DNA of 64,000 nt from a bacterium M00.F.Ca.ET.205.01.1.1 (GTDB lineage Bacteria; Pseudomonadota; Alphaproteobacteria; Rhizobiales; Rhizobiaceae), in NCBI GenBank assembly GCA_004791255.1, contig SRUQ01000004.1, positions 386,031-450,030 on the forward strand. The letters run 5' to 3'. A model generated the notes under the pieces. It made no database searches and had not been told where the DNA came from. It saw nothing but the letters and a program-made list of their open reading frames with translations. The position numbers were made by a program, and so were the translations under genes. Positions 7,086 to 16,197 of the stretch are shown one piece after another. Numbering within the stretch: the first letter of the stretch is position 1; each line of letters opens with the position of its first letter.

Positions 7086-7212
7086 CGGCCTCCAACAGCC
7101 AACCGGAACGAATCCAGGCGACCCGTTTGGGCAGGGTTAAGGAAAGGTTATTGGACGTTGTGCTGCGTGGGCAGACCCCAGCCTTTGCGATTGGCCAACA
7201 CACCCATCGCTT

Positions 7213-7420
7213 CGTCATTCTAGGGCGGAGCAAGGAGCGAAGCGACGCGCGCAGACCCTAGAATCCATGCCGTGACATCGATGCTTCGCTACGAAGCAGA
7301 CAAGGCTCCCTTACGAGCCGCCCTCCGCCCCATTCTGCGGCGCTGCATTCTTCGGTAAAGGTAACGGCATGGATCCTAGGGTCTACACTCCGCTTCGCGG
7401 AGCTTCGCCCTAGGATGACG
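7213..7420. repeat. 208-bp palindromic repeat element with inverted ends
   Basis: The element begins CGTCATTCTAGGGCG (7213-7227) and ends with its near-perfect inverse at 7406-7420 (14 of 15 bases). Inside, the segment from CAGACCCTAGAATCCATGCCG (about 7252) is inverted again as CGGCATGGATCCTAGGGTCT (ending about 7383). Each end can also fold on its own through GCGGAG/CTCCGC-type stems. There is no ORF, so it is a non-autonomous, MITE-like or REP-like intergenic repeat of the kind abundant in Mesorhizobium. It lies between the SOS peptide promoter and the lolD stop codon, and it may act as lolD's transcription end. Confidence 0.85.
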
Positions 7421-7433
7421 ACGTTCTAAGCCC

Positions 7434-8114
7434 CTACAGGGGCACGACCTTCCCTTCGGCCAGCGTCACGCGCCGGTCCATGCGCGATGCCAGCTCGTGA
7501 TTGTGGGTGGCGATCAGGGCTGCCAGCCCCGATTGCCGCACCAGCGCCTCCAGCGCCTCGAACACATAGGAGGCGGTGACCGGATCGAGATTGCCGGTCG
7601 GCTCGTCGGCAAGGAGCACCAGCGGCGCATTGGCCACCGCACGCGCGATGGCGACGCGCTGCTGCTCGCCGCCGGAGAGCTCGGACGGCCGATGCGAGGC
7701 GCGCTTGCCGATCTGCATGTAGTCGAGCAGTTGCGCCGCCCGCTCGGACGCTTCCTTGCGTGGCAGCCCCTTGATGAGTTGCGGCATCATGATGTTTTCC
7801 AGCGCCGAAAACTCCGGCAGCAGATGGTGAAACTGGTAGACGAAGCCGACATCGTTGCGGCGGATCGACGTGCGTTCGTCATCGGACAGCCGCCCGCAGG
7901 CACGGCCGGACAGGATGACGTCGCCAGCGTCGGGGCGTTCCAACAGGCCCGCCGTGTGCAGCAGCGTCGACTTGCCGGAGCCGGAGGGGGCCACCAGCGC
8001 CACCATTTCCCCGCGTCGCAGCGAGAAGTCGGCGCCGTTCAGAATGGTCAGCTTGCGCGGCCCTTGCACATAGTGCCGCTCGACGCTCTTCAGCTCGATA
8101 ATGGCCTCGGCCAT
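7434..8114 (-). CDS. lolD: Lipoprotein-releasing ABC transporter, ATPase LolD
   Basis: LolD powers release of outer-membrane lipoproteins from the inner membrane to LolA. The 226-residue product has Walker [10 protein letters not shown], the Q-loop [12 protein letters not shown], the signature LSGGEQQR, Walker [12 protein letters not shown] and the H-loop His in ATHN. The first Walker A residue is Ala instead of Gly, a tolerated change. The chosen start MAEAIIEL at 8114 overlaps the lolC/E stop by one base; the upstream in-frame extension lies inside that gene. It is the last gene of the long minus-strand gene series. Confidence 0.93.
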   Translation of the reverse strand: MAEAIIELKSVERHYVQGPRKLTILNGADFSLRRGEMVALVAPSGSGKSTLLHTAGLLERPDAGDVILSGRACGRLSDDERTSIRRNDVGFVYQFHHLLPEFSALENIMMPQLIKGLPRKEASERAAQLLDYMQIGKRASHRPSELSGGEQQRVAIARAVANAPLVLLADEPTGNLDPVTASYVFEALEALVRQSGLAALIATHNHELASRMDRRVTLAEGKVVPL

Positions 8115-9400
8115 CACTCGTACCTCAACGCTTCGACCGGATCGAGGCGGGCGGCCCGCCATGCCGGAAACACCGTTGCCAGGAAAGACAGCCCAAGCGC
8201 CATGATGATGACGTAGGTCGTCTCGCGCGGATCCATCTTCGCCGGCAACTGGCTGAGGAAGTAGAGCTCCGGATTGAACAGCACCTTGCCGGTCATCCAG
8301 GAGAAGAACTGGCGGATCGATTCGATGTTGGTGCAGATGACGACGCCGAGCAGCACGCCGGCGAGTGTGCCGGTGACGCCGATCGCCGCCCCTGTCATCA
8401 GGAAGATGCGCAGGATGGCGCCGCGCGAGGCGCCCATGGTGCGCAGGATGGCGATGTCGTGCCCCTTGTCCTTCACCAGCATGATCAGCCCGGAAATGAT
8501 GTTGAGCGCCGCCACCAGCACAATCAGCGTCAGGATCATGAACATGACATTGCGCTCCACCTGCAGGGCGGAAAAGAAGGTCTCGTTGCGCTGGCGCCAG
8601 TCGACCAGGTCGATCGGCCGCTGCGCCGCCTCTTCCACCTTTGGCTTCAACGCGTCGACAGCGTCGGGATTGTCGACATAAATCTCGATCGTCTGCGCTC
8701 GGCCGTCCATGTTGAAATAGAGCTGCGCTTCCGAGAACGGCATGTAGACGATGGAGCTGTCATATTCCGACATGCCGACTTCGAAGATCGCGGCGATCTT
8801 GTAGCCCTTCATGCGCGGCGTCGTGCCGAGCGGCGTCACGTCGCCATCAGGCGAGATGAGCGTGATCGTGTCGCCGAGCGCCAGCCCGAGATTCTCCGCC
8901 ATGCGTTTGCCGATGGCAACGCCCTCGCCGCCGTCGAAACCGTCAAGCGTGCCCTGTTTGACGTTGCTGGCGACGATAGCGATCTTGCCGAGGTCCTCGC
9001 CCCTGATGCCGCGCACCAGCGCGCCGCTGCCGCCGCCGACATTGCCTTGCGCCAGCACCTGGCCGTCGATCAGTGGGATAGCGTATTTGACGCCGGCCAC
9101 ACCGTTGATGCGGCTGGCGACCTGGGCGTAATCCTCGAGCGGCGAATCGAGCGGCTGCACGATCAGATGGCCGTTGACGCCGAGAATGCGGGTGAGCAGT
9201 TCAGCCCGAAACCCGTTCATCACCGCCATTACCACGATCAGCGTCGCCACCCCCAGCATGATGCCGAGGAAGGAGATCGAGGCGATGACCGAGATCACCG
9301 TCTCCTTGCGCCGCGAGCGCAGGTAGCGCCACGCCACCATGCGTTCGAAGATGGAAAAGGCGCCGGCGCCCGCCGCTCTCGCTGCCGCCGCCTCGCTCAT
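8114..9400 (-). CDS. lolC: Lipoprotein-releasing system permease LolC/LolE
   Basis: This 428-residue inner-membrane permease partners LolD. It has a cytosolic N-terminal segment, a first membrane helix around residues 36-60 ([20 protein letters not shown]), a large periplasmic domain to about residue 285 and three C-terminal helices ending near [19 protein letters not shown], the FtsX/LolCE signature. Only one LolC/E-type gene is present beside lolD, so the complex may be a LolF-like homodimer, as in many Alphaproteobacteria. It overlaps proS by 4 bases (ATGA) and lolD by 1 base. Confidence 0.92.
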   Translation of the reverse strand: MSEAAAARAAGAGAFSIFERMVAWRYLRSRRKETVISVIASISFLGIMLGVATLIVVMAVMNGFRAELLTRILGVNGHLIVQPLDSPLEDYAQVASRINGVAGVKYAIPLIDGQVLAQGNVGGGSGALVRGIRGEDLGKIAIVASNVKQGTLDGFDGGEGVAIGKRMAENLGLALGDTITLISPDGDVTPLGTTPRMKGYKIAAIFEVGMSEYDSSIVYMPFSEAQLYFNMDGRAQTIEIYVDNPDAVDALKPKVEEAAQRPIDLVDWRQRNETFFSALQVERNVMFMILTLIVLVAALNIISGLIMLVKDKGHDIAILRTMGASRGAILRIFLMTGAAIGVTGTLAGVLLGVVICTNIESIRQFFSWMTGKVLFNPELYFLSQLPAKMDPRETTYVIIMALGLSFLATVFPAWRAARLDPVEALRYE

Positions 9401-10725
9401 GCAACGGCACCGAAGCGTTTTTTCACGTCGGCGACCGGCAGCGTCTCACGCTCGCCGGTCTTGCGGTTCTTGATCTCGATCTCGCCGGCGGCGACGCCGC
9501 GCGGGCCGACGATCACCTGCCACGGCAGGCCGATCAGGTCGGCGGTGGCGAACTTGCCTCCCGGCCGCTGGTCGGTATCGTCGTAGAGCACATCCTTGCC
9601 GGCCGCGGTGAAGGCCGCATAGAGGTCCTCGCTGACGCGGTCGCAGTCGGCGTCGCCCACCTTCATGTTGATCACGCCGACGTCGAACGGTGCCACGGCG
9701 TCCGGCCAGATGATGCCGTTTTCGTCATGGCTGGCTTCGATGATCGCCGCCACCAGCCGCGACGGGCCGATGCCGTAGGAGCCGCTGGAGGCGAAATGGT
9801 CCTTGCCGTCGGGCCCGGTCACCTTGGCGCCCATCGGCTTGGAATATTTGTCACCGAAATGGAAGATGTGGCCGACCTCGATGCCGCGCGCCGAAACCTT
9901 GTCGGCCTCGCCGATCTTTTCCCACGCCGCCTCGTCATGCATCTCTTCGGTGGCGGCGTAGGGCGTCGTCCATGTCTTGACGATATCCGATATCTCGGCG
10001 TCGTTGGCGAAATCGGTGTTGGCTCCCGGCACGGCGAGCGAAAGATAGTCGCGATGGCAGAAGACCTGGCTTTCGCCGGTCTCGGCCAGGATGATGAATT
10101 CATGGCTGAGGTCGCCGCCGATCGGTCCGGTGTCGGCCCGCATCGGGATCGCCTGCAGGCCCATGCGAGTGAAGGTCCTGAGATAGGACACGAACATCCT
10201 GTTGTAGGCAGCTCTCGCGCCCTCGAAATCGAGGTCGAACGAGTAAGCGTCCTTCATCAGGAATTCGCGCGAACGCATGACGCCGAAGCGCGGCCGCACT
10301 TCGTCGCGGAACTTCCACTGGATGTGGTAGAGGTTGAGCGGCAGGTCCTTGTAGGACTTCACATAGGCGCGGAAAATCTCGGTGACCATCTCTTCGTTGG
10401 TCGGGCCGTAGAGCATGTCGCGGTCCTGGCGGTCCTTGATGCGCAGCATCTCCTTGCCATAGTCGTTGTAGCGGCCGCTCTCGCGCCACAGATCGGCCGA
10501 CTGGATGGTCGGCATCAGGATTTCCAGCGCGCCGGCGCGGTCCTGCTCCTCGCGGATGATCCGGCAAACCTTGTCCAGCACCCGCTTGCCCAGCGGCAGC
10601 CAGGAGAAGCTGCCCTGTCCCTGCTGGCGGATCATGCCGGCGCGCAGCATCAGCCGATGCGAGACGATTTCGGCCTCGCGCGGATTTTCTTTGAGGATGG
10701 GCAGGAAATAGCGCGACAAACGCAT
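9397..10725 (-). CDS. proS: Prolyl-tRNA synthetase
   Basis: A class II aminoacyl-tRNA synthetase that charges tRNA-Pro. From [15 protein letters not shown] at 10725 it has 442 residues, the usual size of the short alphaproteobacterial form lacking the inserted editing domain. Visible are the motif 2 region ([16 protein letters not shown]), the [12 protein letters not shown] segment, motif 3 ([14 protein letters not shown]) and the C-terminal anticodon-binding domain. The open frame runs 58 codons further upstream without similarity, so that extension is rejected. It is followed by lolC/E with a 4-base overlap. Confidence 0.95.
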   Translation of the reverse strand: MRLSRYFLPILKENPREAEIVSHRLMLRAGMIRQQGQGSFSWLPLGKRVLDKVCRIIREEQDRAGALEILMPTIQSADLWRESGRYNDYGKEMLRIKDRQDRDMLYGPTNEEMVTEIFRAYVKSYKDLPLNLYHIQWKFRDEVRPRFGVMRSREFLMKDAYSFDLDFEGARAAYNRMFVSYLRTFTRMGLQAIPMRADTGPIGGDLSHEFIILAETGESQVFCHRDYLSLAVPGANTDFANDAEISDIVKTWTTPYAATEEMHDEAAWEKIGEADKVSARGIEVGHIFHFGDKYSKPMGAKVTGPDGKDHFASSGSYGIGPSRLVAAIIEASHDENGIIWPDAVAPFDVGVINMKVGDADCDRVSEDLYAAFTAAGKDVLYDDTDQRPGGKFATADLIGLPWQVIVGPRGVAAGEIEIKNRKTGERETLPVADVKKRFGAVA

Positions 10726-11089
10726 GGACAGGTCCGTGAGAGAGGAAGCCGCACCGGAATCGGCGCGACGCAGGCTTGCTTGCCCCGGCTTCATAGCCAT
10801 TTCATGACGGAATGAAAACCCGGCCATCCCAGCACTTTGGCGCCTCCCAGCCTGCAATCCCTCGCTTTCCCGACCGGCCGCACCGCCGCATACGCGCACG
10901 GAATGTCTTCCACATTGGCAGCGAATTCTTTGCGCGCGTTAACTTAGACAGGCCAAAATGGCTCTGCCGTCCCTTGCCGACCGTTTCGAAAGCATAGGCT
11001 GCCACACTATTGTGCAGTGCAGCACGAGAATGCCTGTTTCGGGGCAAAATTCTTCGTGACATTTTCATTCGCCTTAGGCTAGTGTGCCG
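10726..11089. other. Non-coding region upstream of proS
   Basis: No convincing gene is seen. ORFs here are short, lack ribosome-binding sites and have no recognisable products. The segment should contain the 5' leader and any local promoter of proS on the minus strand. At its right edge it holds the plus-strand promoter of the small RNA candidate that follows. It is richer in A and T than the flanking genes between about 10900 and 11060. Confidence 0.6.
11055..11084 (+). promoter_or_regulatory. Putative sigma70 promoter of the sRNA
   Basis: CGTGAC at 11055-11060 resembles the rhizobial -35 consensus CTTGAC, and CTAGTG at 11079-11084 can serve as a -10 with an 18-bp spacer (GCTAGT one base earlier gives 17). 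Transcription would begin near 11090. That gives an RNA of about 150 nt to the terminator downstream. Confidence 0.5.
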
Positions 11090-11241
11090 CGATAACCGAG
11101 AGGGCGGAGAAAAATCTGCTCTCCTACGCGGTCAAAGTCTTGGGAGGATGCGATCTAGGCGCGGTAATTCGCTGCCGCCGGAAACCGGAAACAGATCGGA
11201 CGCGTTTAATTGCAAGGCCTCGTGCCTTGCATTTTTTTTGT
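11090..11241 (+). ncRNA. Putative trans-acting small RNA (alpha-r45-like)
   Basis: A promoter-like sequence, about 150 bases without a protein frame, and a strong intrinsic terminator together indicate an independent small RNA on the plus strand, opposite to the flanking genes. I recall the Sinorhizobium small RNA Smr45C (alpha-r45 family, roughly 150 nt) as lying beside proS in a comparable locus, and the size fits. The family assignment rests on position, length and terminator and needs a covariance-model check. Its targets cannot be read from the sequence. Confidence 0.55.
11212..11239 (+). terminator. Intrinsic terminator of the sRNA
   Basis: The stem GCAAGGC (11212-11218) pairs with GCCTTGC (11224-11230) across a 5-base loop and is followed by A and eight T residues. 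This is a textbook Rho-independent terminator and the strongest single indication of a small RNA here. Confidence 0.9.
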
Positions 11242-11375
11242 GCAATCATCAGTTTAGCGCGGCGCGTTGCCAACCCACATTACCTTGCGTCAGCAAGCGC
11301 ATTGCGGTGAAACGCGCCAGCACGCGGTCCGTCCCACGCAGCCTCAATACAGGTGGGATGCCCTCGCCAGGCGGT

Positions 11376-11660
11376 CTATTTCGCCGGGGTCTGGCTGAAA
11401 TCCGGCACGATATGGGGGATGTCGTTGAGGCTGTATCCGAGCCCGTGCGTCAGGCCGTAGAAGATGCCCATCAGGATCGCGGTGGCGATGGTGGTGCGGA
11501 TCACCGCGCGCAGCATATGACCCTTGCGCGGTGCGCTCGAAACGGTGCCGAGCGTGACATCGTGGTCGTCGTCATGCGTCCTGACACTGAACGGCAGGAC
11601 GACAAACAGCACCACCCACCAGGTCGCGAAGAACAGCGCGATGAACGAAACCCAGCTCAT
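11376..11660 (-). CDS. DUF1467 family membrane protein
   Basis: A 94-residue protein of the DUF1467 family, conserved in Rhizobiales next to methylmalonyl-CoA epimerase and proS. It has two membrane helices: residues 3-24 (FIALFFATWWVVLFVVLPFSV) and about 53-75 (VIRTTIATAILMGIFYGLTHG), with an acidic/His loop HDDDHD between. The function is unknown. Its start overlaps the epimerase stop by 4 bases, so the two are translated together. Confidence 0.88.
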   Translation of the reverse strand: MSWVSFIALFFATWWVVLFVVLPFSVRTHDDDHDVTLGTVSSAPRKGHMLRAVIRTTIATAILMGIFYGLTHGLGYSLNDIPHIVPDFSQTPAK

Positions 11661-12061
11661 GATTGCTCCAGTTCGATCAGCGTGCCGAAGAAATCCTTCG
11701 GATGCAGGAACAGCACCGGCTTGCCATGCGCACCGGTCTTGGGATTGCCGTCGCCCAGCACACGGGCGCCTGCGGCCTTGAGCCAGTCACGCGCCGCCAG
11801 TATGTCGTCGACCTCGTAGCAGAGATGATGCATGCCGCCGGACGGATTCTTGGCCAGGAAGGCAGCGATCGGCGAGCCCTCGCCCAGCGGCTCCAGCAGT
11901 TCGATCTTGGTGTTGCCGACATTGACGAACACCACCGTCACGCCATGCTCGGGCAGCGCCTGCGGCTCCGTCACGTCGGCGCCCAGCGTGTTGCGATAGG
12001 TGGCAACCGCCGCGGCCAGGTCCGGCACGGCAAGCGCGACATGGTTCAAGCGTCCGAGCAT
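11657..12061 (-). CDS. mce: Methylmalonyl-CoA epimerase
   Basis: A vicinal-oxygen-chelate enzyme that interconverts (2S)- and (2R)-methylmalonyl-CoA in propionyl-CoA catabolism. From MLGRLNHVALAVPDL it has 134 residues, the normal length. Metal ligands visible are H7, a His of the MHHL motif (78/79) and E130 near the C-terminus (GTLIELE); the catalytic Glu lies in TKIELLEPLG. A start three codons upstream (MQPMLG) is possible. A further upstream extension reads into repeat sequence and is rejected. Confidence 0.92.
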   Translation of the reverse strand: MLGRLNHVALAVPDLAAAVATYRNTLGADVTEPQALPEHGVTVVFVNVGNTKIELLEPLGEGSPIAAFLAKNPSGGMHHLCYEVDDILAARDWLKAAGARVLGDGNPKTGAHGKPVLFLHPKDFFGTLIELEQS

Positions 12062-12074
12062 TGGCTGCATCCTC

Positions 12075-12204
12075 AGGGCAGTAAGGCAATAGGGCAGTAA
12101 GGCAAATATGGGAAAAGCTGACGGGTGATGCACGTTGTCCCTACTGCCCTACTGCCCTACTCCCCTACTCCCCTACTCCCCTACTCCCCTACTCCCCTAT
12201 ACCC
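12075..12204. repeat. Octamer tandem repeats in inverted orientation (epimerase-rnj gap)
   Basis: 12075-12106 is two copies of the 16-mer AGGGCAGTAAGGCAAT (one mismatch). 12141-12204 is eight direct 8-bp units of the type CTACTGCC/CTACTCCC, ending on the base before the rnj stop codon. The first array is the reverse complement of the second array's octamer family (AGGGCAGT versus ACTGCCCT). The RNA can therefore fold into a hairpin, and the array lengths should vary between strains. It fills almost the whole intergenic space. Confidence 0.9.
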
Positions 12205-13875
12205 TCACCGCGTGACGAACACCGTCACCAGCGGCTTCTTGCCCCAGGCTTCGTTGGCGGCTCCTCGTACGGCGCGGCGCACCGCCTCCTGCACCAGGTC
12301 GAGGTCTTTTCGGCGCTGGCGGGGAATCGAGTCCACCGCGCCGATTGCCGCATCGAGCATCAGGTCCTCGAGCGTCTCGCCGCGGGCATCGGCCTCGGCG
12401 ACGCCAATGGCGACAAGGTCGGGATCACCGGCAAGCTCATACTTGTCGTCCAGCACGACATTGACCGCGACATGGCCGGCGAAGGAAAGCTTGCGCCGGT
12501 CGCGGATGCCCATCGCCTGGTCGGTGCCGATCAGATTGCCGTCCTTGTAGATCCGGCCGAACGGCACCTGATCGATGATCGTGGCGGCTCCTGGCCACAG
12601 CCGCAGCATGTCGCCGTCGCGCACCTGCGCCACCTGGCCGATGCCGGATGTCGACATCAACGATCCCTGCGCCACCAGATGCGCCGCCTCGCCGTGCACG
12701 GGCACGCCGATCTGCGGCCGAACCCATTCATACATCTTGCGCAATTCGCTGCGCCGCGGATGACCCGACACATGCACCAGCGCATCGCCGTCTTCGATGA
12801 TCTTGATGCCGAGGTCGATGAGGCGGTTCTTGATCTCGAGGATCGCCTTCTCGTTGCCGGGAATGGTGCGCGAGGAAAACACCACCGTATCGCCCGCCGT
12901 CAGCGACACCGATTTCATCTCGTCGCGGGACAGCTTGGCCAGCGCCGCCAGCGGCTCGCCCTGGCTGCCGGTGCAGATGATGACAAGGTTTTCACGCGGG
13001 ACGAAACCGAAATCCTCCTCGGCGATGAACTCCGGCAGGCCGTCCATGTAGCCGAGTTCGCCGGCGACATCGATGACGCGCTTCAGCGAACGGCCAAGCA
13101 CCAGGCACTTTCGGCCGGCGTCGCGCGCCGCCCTGGCGATGGAAACGATGCGGCCGACATTGGACGAAAAGGTGGTGACGGCAACGCGGCCCCTGGCCGC
13201 CTGGATGACGCCTTTCAGCCCCTCGCCGACGGCGACTTCCGAGGGCGAATCACCTTCCCGCAGCGCATTGGTTGAATCGCAGACCAGCGCCAGCACGCCC
13301 TTGTCGCCGTAGGCGCGGAAACGCGCCTCGTCGGTCTTGGGCCCGATCGTCGGTTCGGGATCGATCTTCCAGTCGCCGGTGTGGATGACGGTGCCGGCCG
13401 GCGAAGTGATGGCGAGCGACATCGGTTCGGGAATGGAGTGCGCCACTGGAATGGCCTCGATCTCGAACGGGCCGACGGTGAATTTCTCGCCCGCCCGGTA
13501 AATCGACAGCGGGATCTTCGGTGCGCCCTGCTCGCCTTGCCGCTTGGCTTCCAGCAGCCCGGCGCTGAACGGCGTCATCCACACCGGCGCCTTGAGCTTT
13601 GGCCAGGTGTCGAGCAGCGCGCCATAGTGGTCCTCATGCGCATGGGTAATGATGATGCCGCGCAGATTGGCGATGTTCTCCTCGATGAAGCGTGTATCGG
13701 GCAGGATCAGGTCGACGCCCGGATGCGCCGCATCGGGAAAGGTCACGCCGACATCGATGACGATCCACTCGCGCGCGCTCGGCGGGCCGTAGCCATAGAG
13801 GGCGAAGTTCATGCCGATCTCGCCGACGCCGCCGAGCGGCACGAAGACGAGTTCGGCGGTTTCCGCTTTCGCCAT
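12205..13875 (-). CDS. rnj: Ribonuclease J
   Basis: A metallo-beta-lactamase/beta-CASP ribonuclease with 5'-3' exo- and endonuclease activity in RNA maturation and decay. The 556-residue product starts MAKAETAELVFVPLGGVGEIG and has the zinc motif THAHEDH (H78, H80, D82, H83). The beta-CASP region includes THTGDWK-like (VIHTGDWK) and VHVSGHPRR motifs. An in-frame extension of 18 codons upstream lacks conservation and is rejected. It lies 34 bases after birA. In Rhizobiales this enzyme complements an RNase E-based system. Confidence 0.94.
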   Translation of the reverse strand: MAKAETAELVFVPLGGVGEIGMNFALYGYGPPSAREWIVIDVGVTFPDAAHPGVDLILPDTRFIEENIANLRGIIITHAHEDHYGALLDTWPKLKAPVWMTPFSAGLLEAKRQGEQGAPKIPLSIYRAGEKFTVGPFEIEAIPVAHSIPEPMSLAITSPAGTVIHTGDWKIDPEPTIGPKTDEARFRAYGDKGVLALVCDSTNALREGDSPSEVAVGEGLKGVIQAARGRVAVTTFSSNVGRIVSIARAARDAGRKCLVLGRSLKRVIDVAGELGYMDGLPEFIAEEDFGFVPRENLVIICTGSQGEPLAALAKLSRDEMKSVSLTAGDTVVFSSRTIPGNEKAILEIKNRLIDLGIKIIEDGDALVHVSGHPRRSELRKMYEWVRPQIGVPVHGEAAHLVAQGSLMSTSGIGQVAQVRDGDMLRLWPGAATIIDQVPFGRIYKDGNLIGTDQAMGIRDRRKLSFAGHVAVNVVLDDKYELAGDPDLVAIGVAEADARGETLEDLMLDAAIGAVDSIPRQRRKDLDLVQEAVRRAVRGAANEAWGKKPLVTVFVTR

Positions 13876-13909
13876 GATTTTCCCTTTCCTGGCCGTCAGG
13901 CCAAGTGCC

Positions 13910-14731
13910 TCAACCCCGGGCTGACGCAACCGCGCCGAAATGCACGTCGCCGGCAGCGATCGTCAGAACCGAGCCCTCATCGTCGCGGATCACGAAACGG
14001 CAGTCCTCGTCAATGGTTTCGAACACGCCACGCACCACATTCCCGTCAATCCTGACAGCAACCTCGCCGCCAAGCCCCGCCGCGCGCGCCAGCCAGCGCT
14101 TCCGGATCGCGGCTAGGCCGCGTCCGTTGTTCCACAGCCGGGCATTCTCGCTCCAGGCATCCGACAGCGCCAGAAACAGCGTTTCGGCATCGCAGGCAGC
14201 GCCCAGCGCTTGCAGCGATGTGGCGGGATACGGCAAATCCTCGGGATATGCCACCACGTTGACGCCGATGCCGACCGCCACCGCGAAGCGGCCGCCGTCT
14301 AGCATAGCCGATTCCAGCAGGATGCCGGCCAGCTTGGCGCCGGAAGCCAGCACATCGTTCGGCCATTTCAGTTCGAAGCGGTTTCTGCCTTCGCTGGCGC
14401 CGTCGAGGCCGATGGCAATCCGGCCCTTTGGCACAACGGCGTCGAGGGCATCGGCCAGCGCCAGGCCGGCTACGAAGCCGAGCGTCGCGGCAACGCGAAG
14501 TTCGCCGCCGGGAATGATGAGCAGCGTCGCGGCGAGATTGCCTTCCGGCGTCGCCCAGGCACGGCCGCGCCGGCCTCGCCCGCTTTCCTGCTTTTTCGAG
14601 ACGACCCAAAGCTTGCCCGGGTCACCTGCCCTGGCATGGTCAAGCGCCAGCGCGTTGGTGGAACCGACACTGTCGTGCGCCTCGAGCCGGAAGCCTTCCG
14701 ACGCCGAGGTTGGAGCCAGCCGAAATGCCAT
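13910..14731 (-). CDS. birA: Biotin--[acetyl-CoA-carboxylase] ligase
   Basis: BirA activates biotin with ATP and attaches it to carboxyl-carrier proteins. The 273-residue product has the ligase motifs DSVGSTNALA, the biotin loop SGRGRRGRAW, the lysine-containing KWPNDVL segment and GIGVNV. It lacks the N-terminal helix-turn-helix of the E. coli repressor, so it is a monofunctional class I ligase. The start is the ATG four bases after the nuoN stop. Finding birA at the end of nuo is usual in Rhizobiales. Confidence 0.93.
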   Translation of the reverse strand: MAFRLAPTSASEGFRLEAHDSVGSTNALALDHARAGDPGKLWVVSKKQESGRGRRGRAWATPEGNLAATLLIIPGGELRVAATLGFVAGLALADALDAVVPKGRIAIGLDGASEGRNRFELKWPNDVLASGAKLAGILLESAMLDGGRFAVAVGIGVNVVAYPEDLPYPATSLQALGAACDAETLFLALSDAWSENARLWNNGRGLAAIRKRWLARAAGLGGEVAVRIDGNVVRGVFETIDEDCRFVIRDDEGSVLTIAAGDVHFGAVASARG

Positions 14732-14735
14732 TCCG

Positions 14736-16178
14736 TCAGAAGAAGGTTTTCGCGGCGGCCTCTGCCATCCCGCTGATCGACCCGCCGATCCACGGCAGGA
14801 TGTAGAACAGGATGAAGGCGCCGGAGAAGCCGAGCACGAGCCTGAGTTCGATGGCCATCGGCACGAAGCCGCCCGCCGGTTCGTCGAACCACATGATCTT
14901 GATGATGCGCAGATAGTAATAGGCGCCCACCACCGAGGCCAGCACACCGATGATCGCCAGTGCGTAGAGGTTGGCGTTGATGGCGGCGAGGAAGACGTAC
15001 CACTTCCCCCAGAAGCCGGCGAGCGGCGGGATGCCGGCGAGCGAGAACATCAGGATGGTGAGGATCGTGGCCATGGCGGGATTGGTCGAGGATAGGCCGG
15101 CCAGATCGCTGATCTGCTCGACATTGCCTTCCTTGCGCCGCATGGCGAGGATGAAGGCGAAGGTGCCGAGCGTCATCACCAGGTAAATCAGCATGTAGAT
15201 GGCGACGCCGCGCACGCCCGCCTGGCTGTTAGCGGCAAGGCCGACCAGCGCATAGCCCATATGGCCGATAGAGGAATAGGCCATCAGCCGCTTGATGTTG
15301 GTCTGGCCGATGGCCGCGAACGCGCCGAGCGCCATCGAAGCGATCGAGATGAAGACGATGATCTGCTGCCAGTCGGCGGCGATCGGCTTGAACGCACCCA
15401 TGGTGACGCGCACGATCAGCGCCATCGCCGCCATCTTCGGCGCAGCGGCCAGGAAGGCGGTGACCGGCGTCGGCGCGCCTTCATAAACGTCGGGCGTCCA
15501 CATGTGGAACGGCACCGCCGAGATCTTGAAGGCAAGGCCGGCCAGCACGAAGACGAGGCCGACGACAAGGCCAAGCTGGCGTTCGCCGCTCGAGAGCGCC
15601 GTGGCGATCTCGTGGAATCCGGTGTTGCCGGTGTAGCCGTAGACCAGGCTGATGCCGTAGAGCAGCATGCCCGACGACAGCGCGCCCAGCACGAAATATT
15701 TGAGGCCCGCCTCGGTGGAGCGCAGATTGTCGCGATTGATCGCCGCCAGCACGTAGATCGCCAGCGACTGCAGTTCGAGCCCGAGATAGAGCCCGATCAT
15801 GCCGTTGGCCGAGATCATCAGCATCATGCCGAGCGTGCAGAGCAGGATCAGCACCGGATATTCGAACTTGTCGAAATGCTCCTGCTTGGCAAAGCGCATC
15901 GACATGATCAGCGTCACCGCCGAGCCGACCAGCGACAGCACCTTCATGAAGCGCGCGAAGGAATCCTGGACGAAGGCGTTGCCGTAAGCACTGCCCTGCC
16001 CGGTCTGGAAGATCAGCCAGGCGCCGGCGATCACCAGCACGGCAACGGCCAAGCCGGTCACGGAGTTGGCTATGTTGGCGCGCGAATAGGCGCCCACCAT
16101 CAAAAGCGCCAGGGCGCCGATGGCGAGGATGAGTTCCGGCGTCGAGAGCGACAGGCTGGAAAGAAGGTCCGGCGTCAT
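14736..16178 (-). CDS. nuoN: NADH-quinone oxidoreductase subunit N
   Basis: An antiporter-like membrane subunit of respiratory complex I that takes part in proton pumping. The 480-residue product starts [20 protein letters not shown] and is hydrophobic throughout, with the conserved proton-channel segment containing [21 protein letters not shown]. The frame is open 58 codons further upstream, but that part is arginine-rich shadow sequence inside the nuoM tail. It follows nuoM by 19 bases. Confidence 0.96.
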   Translation of the reverse strand: MTPDLLSSLSLSTPELILAIGALALLMVGAYSRANIANSVTGLAVAVLVIAGAWLIFQTGQGSAYGNAFVQDSFARFMKVLSLVGSAVTLIMSMRFAKQEHFDKFEYPVLILLCTLGMMLMISANGMIGLYLGLELQSLAIYVLAAINRDNLRSTEAGLKYFVLGALSSGMLLYGISLVYGYTGNTGFHEIATALSSGERQLGLVVGLVFVLAGLAFKISAVPFHMWTPDVYEGAPTPVTAFLAAAPKMAAMALIVRVTMGAFKPIAADWQQIIVFISIASMALGAFAAIGQTNIKRLMAYSSIGHMGYALVGLAANSQAGVRGVAIYMLIYLVMTLGTFAFILAMRRKEGNVEQISDLAGLSSTNPAMATILTILMFSLAGIPPLAGFWGKWYVFLAAINANLYALAIIGVLASVVGAYYYLRIIKIMWFDEPAGGFVPMAIELRLVLGFSGAFILFYILPWIGGSISGMAEAAAKTFF

Positions 16179-16197
16179 GGTTCGCAAAACCCCTGGG

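Noticed and set aside
7974..8003. Ala in place of Gly at the start of LolD Walker A as a defect
   Set aside because: The essential GSGKST core is intact, and other ABC motifs are complete.
11010..11819. A 269-codon plus-strand frame across the sRNA, DUF1467 and the epimerase
   Set aside because: It crosses a strong terminator and is antisense to two well-supported genes, with a composition typical of a shadow frame.
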